The notes below the pieces were generated by a model. That model was given only the letters and a program-made list of their open reading frames with translations. It was not told the DNA's origin and did not search any database. The position numbers were made by a program, and so were the translations under genes. A DNA stretch of 64,000 bases from positions 620,001 through 684,000 of the forward strand of contig PDUO01000009.1 of NCBI GenBank assembly GCA_003008705.1. The letters are read 5' to 3'. This document shows, piece after piece, positions 46,351-57,444 of the stretch. This stretch comes from Pezicula radicicola. Taxonomy: Eukaryota; Ascomycota; Leotiomycetes; Helotiales; Dermateaceae. The number at the start of each line of letters is the position of its first letter. Position 1 is the first letter of the stretch.

Positions 46351-48452
46351 AGGCTTTACTAATAAAGCTTGTCAATGCAGCTATTGATATTTCAAACTCA
46401 TGCTTTCTGTTAAGCAACGATATTTCCGACAGTTTTATTAAATAGTAAACTTTTCCTATAACTTAGCTCACAAGCTTTAAATCGAATTCTTAGATCAAAT
46501 GAGTTTCTCTAGTTAAGTAAGTAAACAAAGTAAGATGAGTACATAAATTAATTTAGTCGCCTAAGTAAGTCTGTCACCTAGATAGGTCACTCCCCCGAAT
46601 AAGCCAGTTACTCAATTCAAGTGGGTTACCTAAACCCTTATACTCCTACGTCAGTTGTTTTAGACTCTTAAACATCCTATACATTTACGTGGCAGGTACT
46701 GCATTTTACAGAGTACTTTGTAGTTTCTATGATATTTAAGCCTCACAAAGTCTCAGCGATCGTCCGTGAGGCTTACAGAAGACCCCACCAACGAGTTTGC
46801 CTTACCAGATATCGAAGAAGTTTTTCGAGACGTAGATTTAAGTATAGGCTTCCGAACCTCTACATCTCAAGCTCAAAATCGTCAAGACAAGTATTTATTA
46901 GAATTTGTAAAGTTCTATATAATCTACGAGAAGATCTCAACAGACAGGTCTGATTATGACACTATCGCTCATACTTTTGGCCATGATACTGTGGAATTTC
47001 TTCGCTGTATTAAAGGGTAGCGTCCTTCTACTATACCTTACTATTATATACACATTGCTATTTAAATTAAGATATCCTGACTTTGCACTCAAATTGTTCC
47101 ACGAAGCCATAAAGATACTCGGTCCAGGTATACCACTATAGTCCAGAGAATATCCTATATTCTATTCTAGTATCTTCACAAGATAGCAGAAGACAGTGTA
47201 CCCTCAAGAGCAAAATTCGTAGATAGTACAGATGAGGTATTGCAATTTTGTGAGAAAGGGAAAGGCAGCAAAGAGTTTAAGGGGGCAGGCGAGGCTGTTG
47301 AGGCAGTTGAGGCTGAAGAGGATAGAGATAATAAGACGAACGACGATAAGGATGACAAAGAGGAGATTTTTAACAGGCTGATAGGCGGAGGAGGACAATT
47401 TAGAAGAGAATACTTTTATAATTGTCAAATCTTTGGAGTTAGTTGCTTCTTAAGCTGCATGTATTGCAGGTAATAGTTTATTAGGTACTGTAAAATGTTC
47501 GGTGGAATTCGACATCGGCACATAACTACTCCAGTAGCAGACTAGATTGGGTTTAGTAACTGACATAATTTGGACCACTAACTTAATTTAAGTAACGCAC
47601 TAATTTGGCCTATTGACTTGATTTAAGCGATTTGTTTATATTAAGTTACACACTTAATATAGATAACCCACCCTCGGGTAACTCGCTTTATTGGAGAAAC
47701 TTAATTGTTTAACTATTTGATTTAAAGCTTATCTATAGAAACTAAATTATCTTCCATGGAATTAGATATCGCTACGTGACTTGATTAACATGAATAACTG
47801 ACTTGACTTGGACAATTATATAACATCTAAGCAGTAACAGTTTGGGTTAGCAGCTACTAATTGATATCCAGCCATCAAATCCGCTGCGCGTTGCTGCTCA
47901 AGTCCCTACCGGGCTTCTGTACTAGCTATAGAGACGTTATCGGAACCAGTTTTTGAGGCTGCTGGGGTTGCGTTCATTGGCTTTGCCAAAATGCAGCCGA
48001 GTTGTGTGAACTTCGGCACCTACGTATAGTACTCGAAAACTACCTAGGCGTAAGGGGATGACATGGACGATATGGACGTAATGGAATGAACTTTTGATTG
48101 TTTCATTTGTACTATATTAACACTGATTCCAACGCCTCTAATTAAGTTAATAATACAAAGTTCTTGTAAATTGTAACTCTACTTATTGAAGTCCTCTATG
48201 ACTTCTTACAAGTATATAGGTAGTTGTCGCTCTCCTGTCGTGTACACTTACAACGTTTTCGAAAATTTATATATATTGCTATTTTTCTTATCTCGTAACC
48301 CAAGCTTACGTATCTAATCGAACTTCAGTATTGTTTTGGTCCCTGAATTAAGTATTTTGTGGTGTATTTATTTACTTTCGAATGTGCGCTTGAGGTGTCC
48401 TTTATATACGATTATATCCAGATCCAATCATCAAACAAAGCAAACATGCGAA
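46351..48452. other. AT-rich region with unassigned coding scraps
   Basis: No intact gene. Short open pieces occur at 46766-47020 (acidic, 'ALPDIEEVFRDVDLSIGFRT') and 47240-47473 (Glu/Asp/Lys-rich). They may belong to the same decayed element as the recombinase-like ORF. Repeated TTAAGTAA/GTTACC-like motifs recur near 46500-46640 and 47540-47700 in roughly opposite orientation, too degraded to call terminal repeats. Confidence 0.4.
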
Positions 48453-48550
48453 GGTTGTATAGTGTAGCGGTTAGCACGTGAGATTCTGATATCCTGATTA
48501 CCAATCAGCGTCCGAATTCTCGAGTCCCCGGTTCGAGCCCGGGTACGACC
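48453..48550 (+). tRNA. tRNA-Gln(CUG) with intron
   Basis: The cloverleaf folds by hand. Acceptor GGTTGTA pairs with TACGACC. The D-arm is TAGTGTAGCGGTTAGCA, the anticodon stem TGAGA/TCTCG, and the T-arm CCCGG-TTCGAGC-CCGGG. The anticodon loop reads TTCTGA followed by a 27-nt intron (48490-48516) between positions 37 and 38. The anticodon is CTG at 48486-48488, reading CAG glutamine codons. A TTTT run follows within about 30 bp, as expected for RNA polymerase III termination. Confidence 0.93.
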
Positions 48551-49074
48551 TATTTATTTTGCCCATTTTTGGGCTATTCTTGCATTGTTTTTTAGTTCTC
48601 TTTTCTTTGTTCTGCATGGCTGTTCAATTTTTTGATATCTGTCTAATTGTGTGCGTTTTCATTCTCCTAAGCGGCCGTCGCTTAATATCGGCTCGAGACT
48701 TAAGCGACTTTTAGTTCCCGAGAAAGGGGCTGGGGCTGGGGTCGGCTTGCTGGATTGAACAAGCAAGTGACTGCTTCCTGTATGACTGGCAGATATGAAA
48801 GGTACTCAAGTTCTAGAAGAACAAACTTAATAAATCTGTTTTATATGAATTAATCTCTTTGTTGTTTTGCTGAAGACTGCCACTTTTTATACTTGCAAGT
48901 GCTCCTACTCACATACGGAAACCATTACCCGTTGACCCCTCACAAATTCGGCGAGGGTTTGAAAAAGGTATATTAAATTCAGGTACATATAGTTAGATAA
49001 GTCGTCGAATCAATTTGAATACCAATATCCTAATATCTCAATCCCCAGCAAATTTAAGCGACGAGGAAACCAAA
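48551..49074. other. Intergenic region after the tRNA
   Basis: No gene seen. It includes T-runs after the tRNA and presumably the promoter of the downstream EthD-like gene. Confidence 0.4.
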
Positions 49075-49914
49075 ATGGCAACGACCAAAAAGGTCGTATC
49101 TGGTATCATGTCAGTAAACTCAGACGTAATCAATACCTCAAAACTATCCCGAGAAAACTTTGATGCATGGTACTGCGATGAACACATCCCAGATGTCGTA
49201 GCCAAATCTGGAATTCAGTACGCGCACCGATATGAGCATATAAGCGACGGATCTTCTCCAGTCCGGAAGCTCGGATTCTTGACGTTGTATGGAATGAAAG
49301 ATTTGGCATTTATGGAGAGCAAGGAATTTAAGAGTTTAGAAGGACAGAGTCCTGGACCGAGTAAGGAGAGAATCTTTGATCATGCTGAGTTTGATACGAG
49401 GGCGTATGAGTGCGTACAGGTTGATGAGACGCCGGGTGCTGATTCTGGTACGTGGCGCATTTTCTCCGTGGAAGCTCCAATTCGTCCATTTCTATTTTTT
49501 CCTCCATATCCCTAACAAATTCTTACACCCAAAAGACACTTATTGAAACCGTGAACAGGACCAGCACCATTGCTTCTCTACGCGGCAATGGACCACACGT
49601 CGGATGCTCAACTCGACGACTGGTACCGAAGTGAACACGTTCTAGAAATCTCAAAGTGTCCTAGCTATCGACGTACTGCACGCTTCAAATTAGTCAGTAG
49701 ATCAATCCTCTCTAAATTTGAGAGGTCGTTTCCTGAGAATCAACCCACATGGTTAGCGTTGCATGAATTTGAAGGACCAAACTTGCCTTGGAAAGAGTTA
49801 CGAGCTACTGATGAGACGGAGTGGGCTAAGAAGGTTATCCCGGGGATTAGGGAGATGGATTTTGGGGTCTTTGCATTGAAGAGGGTATTTGGGCCCGTAG
49901 GGAGTAAACTGTAA
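49075..49914 (+). CDS. Tandem EthD-like dimeric alpha/beta-barrel protein
   Basis: Two exons (49075-49447, 49559-49914) give 242 residues. Each half contains one short ferredoxin-like block of the EthD/stress-barrel kind: 'FDAWYCDEHIPDVVAKSGI' in the first and 'LDDWYRSEHVLEISKCPSYR' in the second. The protein is therefore an internal duplication that could form the barrel within one chain. No catalytic residues can be assigned. Members are often found near catabolic or secondary-metabolite genes. The start at 49075 has a good context (CAAAATGGC); an upstream in-frame ATG at 49015 adds 20 polar residues. Confidence 0.7.
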
Positions 49915-50101
49915 AGCTTGTGGGCAAGGCGCCCGGCACAAATATTAAGCGGGAATAATTTCTTATTGCAATTTTGATTCATGATATCTATTTTAAGTCA
50001 CAATTTTATGTCGTAATGGTATCATGCATTTAGCCCTTCTACGCCAATAAGCCAATCTAAGCAGCATAATATTTCCGTGTAAGTCACAAGTCAAAAGTAG
50101 C

Positions 50102-52818
50102 TCATGCCTTCTGGCTCTTGAAAACTGAGCGGCCACGGCTCTCATCTGTCTTGACAAAGGCAGTGTCCGCAGAACTCGATACAACTTTTCGCTTGTCTCC
50201 AAATGGGAGGATGACGCTGAAGTCAGACCACGCCGGCTTGTACTCATTGCTGGATGCACTTTCGAAGTTAACAACAATATCACTCTCAGTTGAACTGTAT
50301 GTGATAGTGAAGTTGGAGATTTTTGGCTTAGCCGAGATACCGTCATCTTCGTACCAAGTAGTCGAGAAGGACTTGGATCCAGAGCTTCCGGAAGGAGGAA
50401 AGATCTCGATGCCACGGAAATCATCCTCGGGTAAGTGAGTTGCGATTTCGTTCTTAGCTCCCGGAGCTCGAGTCTGAACACCTTTGCCAACAGGAATAGC
50501 ACCACCAACGCGAGCCAATAAAGGAATGCTGTCGTTCCAAGGAGATTCAATATCGACCCATTTACCAGCAGAAATGTACTGATGTGGTGCGTTGATGTTG
50601 AGATATCCCTCATCATCGGCTCCGGAAGTTGGAAGATACATATTAGCAACGCTGCTACCCTTCTTGTATACTCCTCCCACGAGAAGTGTATCACCAAGCC
50701 AATATTGTTCCTCTCCGCTCATGACCTCTTCGGTCCATACTTCGGGATCTGATTCGTAACCAAAACCTGTCCATTTTTGAGGGGGAGTGGCAGTCAAATG
50801 ACTTTCCAGGGCTAATGAGTAGATGTATGGCATCAGCTCGTAGCGGCGCTTGATGATCTCTCTAATGTTTGGCGTGATCTCAGGGTACATCCATGGCTCA
50901 ATGACACCTCCAATTGTGTTGTCATTCTCGTCTGTTTTGAAGCAGTTGATGGCAAAACGCGGTGAATAAACACCAAGTTGGACCCAGCGAAGAAGTAATT
51001 CCGGTGTTGGTTGAGGACCTTCAAAGCCACCAATATCATGACCATAACACTATTGATTGTAAGCATAAAGCCGTGCCAAATCACGAAATCAACATACCTG
51101 AAGAAGACTCATGCCTGCGTTCAAAGACAAGGAATTTGCACCCTTCATTGAAGGCCAGCTCGTAACGTTGTCTCCTCCCCAGGAACTTGCTGCATATCTC
51201 ATTGTTCCAGCAGTAGCTGAACGAGTAAGAACAAAAGGTCGCTCGTCAGGCTCCAGATCAACTAGTGCATCGTGAGAAGACTTGCCCATCAACTCAGTGT
51301 TGACACTTCGACCCCAGAGACCAACATCCTTTCCAACACGCTCAGCAATAGTACCAAATTCGGGGTCGCTGTCACAAGCGCACTGCCAGCGATCATCTGG
51401 GATTGTGTATTCGTTATTGTCATTCCAAATTCCCTCAATACCAGCCTTTCTGAGAGATTTCACTCCGTCGTACCACCATTGAAAACCGCTCTTGGAGGTA
51501 AAGTCAATATGGCTACCAACGCCACTCTCTCCACCACCGGCACTCCACAAACGAGCTTCTCCAGCCTTCCCAGTCCTAGGATCTTTGAAAAAAGCATCAG
51601 CAGCCACGAGCTTGTTGTATTCTGGGTGATTGGCAAGAACGTAAGGCTTGACGTTGGCGATAAGTCGAATACCTCGAGTACGGTAGTCGGTGAGGAACTT
51701 CTCTGGATCCGGGAAGCGATGACGGTTCCATGTAAAGACATTGCGAGTTTTGGGCTCTGTCTCAGCGACAGTATAACCGGAGGACATCTGGAAAGCAGAA
51801 CAGGGTATGTCATATTTCAAGAGCTTGTCAGAAAATTCCATCAAAGCGTCACAGGCTCGGGGTTCGTCCAGCATAGAGTATTTCATGCCGCCAGCAATGT
51901 AACCAAAAGCCCAACGCGGAACGAGTTTTGGGTAGCCAACAAGATCAGCTAAAGAGAATAGCGAGATTAGCAAGTGCTGCTTGTGATATTTCAGAAACTG
52001 TGGGATTGTTGGGTAGGGGCAATTTTTTTGAATTAGGATATGAAGATCCACTCACCATAAAGCTTTACAACCTCCTTGATCGTCTTGCCGATGATTGTGT
52101 ATTCTTCTAGGCCTCCAAAATCTTGTCTGTAAACTTTGAAGTGACCCCACATTCCATCAATCTCAGCTCCAACAGAGTACATGCCACGACTGTGGGAAGT
52201 TGCAAATGTTCCTACAACTCCCTCGGGCGATGCACTGATAAGAAGTGGGATGTGTTTGTAAAGGGGATCGGATCGATAAATATCATATCCAAAGCAATCA
52301 GTAGCAGACATGACAAAACTTCTGTTTGATAGATTCATAGGTGCTGCCTTTTCTCCCAATCCGACGTGAAGGATGTCCCTCTTATACCTTGAGTAATGTG
52401 CAATACCGTTGCCATCAACGGCATATGAGCGGAAAGGAAGGTCTGTAAAAAGCGGAGTTTTTTGACCTGGGAGAGAAATCGTTACTACTGGCGTCTCTTC
52501 CCAGTCCACAGTGGCCGTGACATCGCCCACATTGATGGTTTGGAGCGTTCCCTTCTTGCTGATCTCAGAGGTAGGATTCAGGTTCCCAAAGTCCACCTCA
52601 GGTCGTGCGGTGCTGGGATGTGGAGGCAACGGATGTGTTGATGAAGAGAAAGTTGTGCGGAATAGGCCTGGTCGAATGGCTTGGAAGGTGAACAGGAAAG
52701 GCGTGTCTGAGTTACTTGATCTGAGGGTCACCTCTGTTGAGACAGGCGGGTTATCCGTGGTATATCCATTCTGCTCGACGAGCTTGTACTCGAGGGGAAT
52801 GAACTCGGCTTGAGGCAT
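50102..52818 (-). CDS. GH31 alpha-glycosidase (alpha-glucosidase / alpha-xylosidase family)
   Basis: Three exons (52818-52056, 51948-51098, 51049-50102) encode 853 residues. The N-terminal beta-sandwich is followed by the (beta/alpha)8 barrel with 'VPRWAFGYIAGGMKYSM'. The nucleophile Asp431 sits in 'IEGIWNDNNEYTIPDD', and acid/base Asp514 in 'RYAASSWGGDNVTSW'. The barrel closes with 'CYGHDIGGFEGPQPTPEL'. GH31 retaining enzymes cleave terminal alpha-glucose or alpha-xylose. The WNDNNE nucleophile motif differs from the WxDMNE of classical secreted alpha-glucosidases, so specificity is open. No signal peptide is seen. It is divergent from the ACS permease at 53701. Confidence 0.92.
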
Positions 52819-53700
52819 TGTAATGGATTTTTATGAGTTAGGGTAAAGAGAGGCTCGGTGAATGGAAATGAGATTTGAAGTGGTGGGTGTTATGGAGGAG
52901 GGATTTGAGAGCGAGAGGTAGTTTATATAGACTTGCAAAGGACATCCATCCAATTACTCCACTATGCTGCAGTTTGAGATGCAAAGAATAAAGCTACAGA
53001 AGACGTCTGTCTCAGTGACGATGTGAAAAGTTATTGGTCTAATAGTGGTCTGATGGCAGTTGAGGACTCAAATACTTAAATGCTTCGGCGGGGCTCCTAC
53101 TGTCCCCGCGATCAGTACCGGCCAATGTCTTCTCCATGTCCTCTCCAGAGTGGGGTCTCTTGCATTAGCATCAAGACTGATGAATGCATGAGGCTATTGC
53201 TATTGCCAAAAAAGCTACTCGTCGGATTTTGTTCTCGGATCCGACTCCCGAAGTAGATGATCTACAGTGTTTGACTTGTTTGTTTTTACGATATTTGCCG
53301 CTCTATTTCCTTCTAACCTGTTCCTGTCGCCACGAGTCATGCATTTTAAAGCATGTCGGCCCCGCAAAATGGAGCATCCTTCAGAAGCCGATCGCAGATT
53401 CCTCCCGAAATCCGATGCTTCCCCAACACGAACCCCCGGGCCTTGGCCCGACATCTCCAGACTCAGTCAAATGATCCTCTATGCAATCCCCGGACTTGTA
53501 TACCCCAGCCTGTTCGCTCCGCTCTCTTCGAAATCTCTGTCGCCGGGGCTTCCCCATCTCGTACGATGGGGACAAGGTATAAGATGGCGCCTCCGCTGCT
53601 TGCTACTCTCTTTTCTCATACCCATTCTATCTCTCCGGGTCATCATTTCCCTATCATTACAGACTCACTTCGTTCCCCAAGCCAGTAGTCCGACGTCGTA
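52819..53700. promoter_or_regulatory. Divergent promoter, GH31 / ACS permease copy 3
   Basis: 882 bp between divergent starts. Several overlapping frames in 53180-53700 are open on both strands but look like low-complexity, C/T-rich promoter or leader sequence rather than genes. Confidence 0.45.
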
Positions 53701-55725
53701 ATGGCCCAGAATCAGGACTCGTCCGATTCAAAGATGGATGTGCACACGGTCGAAAACCTTCAGGATATAGAGACCCACGGCAAGGGGGGGGAAGTTGGGC
53801 ACGTAGACGATGTCAAGCACAAGGATAAAGCAGCTCAGTTGTTGAAAGATGCCACCGAGAGCATCACCATTACGGCCGAAGATAATAAACGAGTACTGAG
53901 AAAAATCGACTTGACCATCCTGCCAATTCTTCTTGGAGTATACTTCTTACAGGGCCTCGATAAGACGACTCTTTCCTATGCCAGTGTCTTTGGCCTTGTG
54001 GAGGATGCAAATCTCAAAGGAGAGGACTATTCGTGGTTGGGCTCCATCGTGTATGTTGCACAGCTGGTAATGCAGCCAATTATTGCGTACGTTCTAGTCA
54101 AACTACCCACTGGAAAGTTTGCTGCAGTGATGGTGCTTTGTTGGGGTATCGTTTTGAGCTGCATGGCTATTGCAAAGAACTTCAAGGGCTTGCTTGCTAC
54201 GCGGTTTTTCCTCGGTGCTTTTGAGGCCAGCGTTGGTACGTTAAGCCTTTCTTCCAAGGCATACACATTTGAAGGTCCTGACTTTAACAGCTCCAACTTT
54301 CATTGCCATTTCTCAAATGTGGTGGAGACGAAATGAACAAACAAATCGAAATGCCGCCTGGTATGCCATGAATGGTGTCACGAATATGGTGGGATCACTC
54401 ATATCATACGGTCTTGGTCACATCCACTCGGATACGCTCTACTCGTATCAGGTACGCTGACCCAATCACCGAGGGTGGATTAACACAGTGCTAATGATTG
54501 ACAGATCATCTTTCTGTTTTGTGGACTTTTGACTGTTGTATTTTCAGTGGTTGTCTTGTGCGTATATGGCCTGCCGATGTGGCGATTTTGATTGTGCTAA
54601 TCCCTACAGCATCTTTATGCCAGATTCCCCCGTCGAAGCCAAATTTCTGAATGATCATGAAAAACTAGTTGCTGTTGAGAGGTTAAGAGCCAATCAGATG
54701 GGTATTATTTCGACTGAGTGGAAGTGGGACCACGTGTTTGAAAGCTTTTTAGATCTTAAGACGTGGTTGTGGTTTGCGTTGATTTTCTCCATCTCGTGAG
54801 TGTATTCCATTGCCTATCCTAAGTTGTAGCTCTAATAACAAAATTTAGTATTCCTAGCGGTGGAGTTACTACCTTTGGTCCACTTATCGTGAAGTCATTT
54901 GGATTCAGCGCATTCAACACCATCCTTCTCAACATCCCCTTCGGAGCGGTACAAATAATTGCAACGATGGGAGGTGCCGCTTTCGCTACGTACACAAAGA
55001 AAAAGGGGCCAGCACTTGCACTCCTTTGCATTCCTCCCATAATCGGTTGTGTCATGCTTTTGACAATCAGCCATACTCCAAGTCACCGAGGGGCTCTTTT
55101 GGTTGGATATTACCTTATCTCTGTGTATCCTGGCATTAGTGAGTCTTTCCATCATTATGGAGACGCCAAGTACCCTGGTTATGCTTTATACTAACCTTTT
55201 TAGCTCCCCTTATCTACTCGTGGTCATCTCAAAATACTGCTGGTGAGACCAAGAAAAAGACGACTACGGCAATTATCTTCATTGGCCAGAGTGCCGGCAA
55301 TGTATGTTCGCCCCTGCGGAACCTTAGATTTGCTTAGAACTTGGCTAATTATATACAGATCATCGGCCCACATTTATACACAACAGAAGAAGCTCCGAAA
55401 TACACACGTGGCTTGGTCTCCAACCTTGTACTTTTCGTCGTACTAATCATACTTGTTGTGTAAGTTGCATGATTAACCACTTTGATTTATCCTAAGACTG
55501 ACACAAATTTACAGCATAACAACCGCCTATCTGATGTTTATGAACAAGAAGCATGCAAACAGACGTCAAGAAATGGGCAAATCTGCCATTGTTGTCGACA
55601 GATCAATGATGGATGTTGATGATACAGTCGATCCTGAAAATCCAGATGGCGTGCGAGCCGAGGGTGACCACTCTCTTGATGATATGACGGATCTGAAAAA
55701 CGAGGACTTCATCTTTGTATACTAA
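53701..55725 (+). CDS. MFS permease, ACS (Dal5-like) family, copy 3
   Basis: Eight exons (53701-54235, 54291-54451, 54505-54557, 54610-54795, 54849-55138, 55204-55301, 55359-55459, 55515-55725) give 544 residues. Signatures are 'RVLRKIDLTILPILLGVYF', 'GLDKTTLSYASVFGL', 'ATRFFLGAFEASVGAPTF', 'FIFMPDSPVEAKFL', 'IFIGQSAGNIIGPHLY' and a C-terminal '...KNEDFIFVY'. The N-terminal hydrophilic region (~75 residues) is longer than in copies 1 and 2. It is paired head to head with the GH31 gene; an organic-anion substrate is expected from the family. Confidence 0.9.
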
Positions 55726-56598
55726 TGATGAGATATGGGGAAATGACTTGAATGGATATAACAGCACTTTTGATGATTAAATTAACAGAATGTACAAATT
55801 AAATGCACGAAAGTTCTCGAAAAAAAATTAGCGAAACAAGGTTAAATGAGTACAATGATTGACTCTTCGCGCATAGAATTCGAAATGGCTCGGAAATTAT
55901 AGACACTGCCACGTGGCTCCATCCGAGTAACTTAATCTATTCTTACGTGACCTCACTTTGCATCTAATGATTCAACAAATGCTTGTCCTCAAAAAGGACC
56001 ATATTTATCATGATAGCAAGCCATGTTCAATAATGGCTAGAACTGATTCAATCACCCAGTTGATGATCCAGGCTCTAGCACCCAAGCGTTTAGGGTATCC
56101 CACGACGGTCGTGGATATAAATGCAGGGAAGAACTCAATTTCCTTGTATCACTGAATCCGAGATTTGCAATGTATGCATCGGGTTGGATTAATGGCTTCT
56201 ATTCTACATGCTCTGCTCTGAGACTAGCAGCTTGTGATGAGTAGAAAAAGATGAAACCAATGCAGAAGACTCGTCATATTCCTGCAAGTTGCAATGTAGC
56301 TAGCTCATGGAAGAGTATTACGCTCCTGTGAAATGCAACCCTGCGCAGCTCCTCCGCAAGGATCCGTGAAAGCTTTGAGTATGAGCTACTGTCTTAATTA
56401 GTTATTGGTGTTATTTGGAGGCAGGGAAAGCTTACGGTGAAAGTACTTTTGATGCATTAGATAACAGTGACGAGATAGTTTTCTATGCTGATGTACTTGT
56501 ACCAGTTAGAATTGAAATACTGCGTAAGTGTAAACGTACCATAGTGTATTCTTATCTCACAGTTGACCATATAATTTTCTGATTTCATCAGACCCAAA
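55726..56598. other. Intergenic region, convergent genes
   Basis: No gene supported. A 65-codon frame at 55958-56155 has no recognisable content. Confidence 0.4.
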
Positions 56599-57444
56599 CT
56601 AGGTAGATACATTACTGAGTTCATCCACAACTGACTTTCTTGTCGTACACTCCTTTTCTGAAGCAAATTTATCTCCGTGAGTTGTATGCTGGTGAAATTT
56701 GGAGCAAAAATTGCTCATTGGAGAACGTTCTGTCTTTTCCATGTCCCTTCCTCTGATCATCTCAGCCATCAAATCATACAGAACCTCCATATTACAGTCG
56801 CCTTTATAATCCTCCCACTCCTCCTCATCATAGTCACAACAAACCATAGTGACCAGAAGCCTGCAGATGGGTGACTCATGTCTTCGGCCCATCTTCTCAT
56901 AGGCATAGTTCACAACTTTTAAAGGGACACTGATAATACCTCTGAAATCACCTGCATAACCTGCCCAAATGTCGAGGAGCGCATCAATCGCATCATTCAT
57001 AAGATCTTGAATGCCGTACTTGTCCCCGAGGATGTAGAGCTCAACGCAGAAAGGCCATGGCGGCACGTGCTGCGCTTCCCACTCCTTTGATGCGAATCGC
57101 GCATATCTCTCTCCTTCCCATATCTCATTGTATAGTGGTATCTTGTTGTTAAAGATCTAGGACACCATTGCTTGAATCAGTTCAGGTTCGTCTTCAGGAA
57201 GCTTGATGATGTTCTTGTCTTCTGGCTTCATCCAAACTGGTTTGCAAGCAGCCTCGAAGAACGGGCTTGTTGCGCATAAGAGATCTTTCGGGACCGAAAA
57301 CGGGACTTCATCTTTGCCAGCGTGGAGGGTGATAGTTTCATTGAATGTGCTATAGTGCAAGGATTCAGTGGGTGATACTCAAAGCTAGCTTCAAACTTAC
57401 CCGAAGAAACGACGGTGCTTCTGATAAGGACGGGGGTATGCCAT
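56599..57444 (-). pseudogene. BTB/POZ-domain protein with one in-frame stop
   Basis: Two exons (57444-57401, 57349-56599) total 265 codons. The BTB fold is recognisable: 'MAYPRPYQKHRRFFG', then 'ITLHAGKDEVPFSVPKDLLC', 'TSPFFEAACKPVWM', 'IIKLPEDEPELIQAMVS', a TAG stop at 57157-57159, then 'IFNNKIPLYNEIWEGERYAR' and 'PFCVELYILGDKYGIQDLMN'. The stop sits where fungal BTB proteins usually have an aromatic residue, so TGG to TAG is likely; on the other strand this is CpA to TpA, the RIP-preferred change. No intron removes it. Otherwise the frame is undamaged, so the loss is recent, allelic, or a base-call error. Confidence 0.75.

Noticed and set aside
46500..47700. Possible terminal inverted repeats around 46.5 and 47.6 kb
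   Set aside because: The similarity is limited to short TTAAGT/GTTACC motifs and does not align as continuous arms.
53184..53701. Several overlapping ORFs upstream of ACS permease copy 3
   Set aside because: Multiple frames are open on both strands in C/T-rich DNA, which points to composition rather than coding; no homology recognised.
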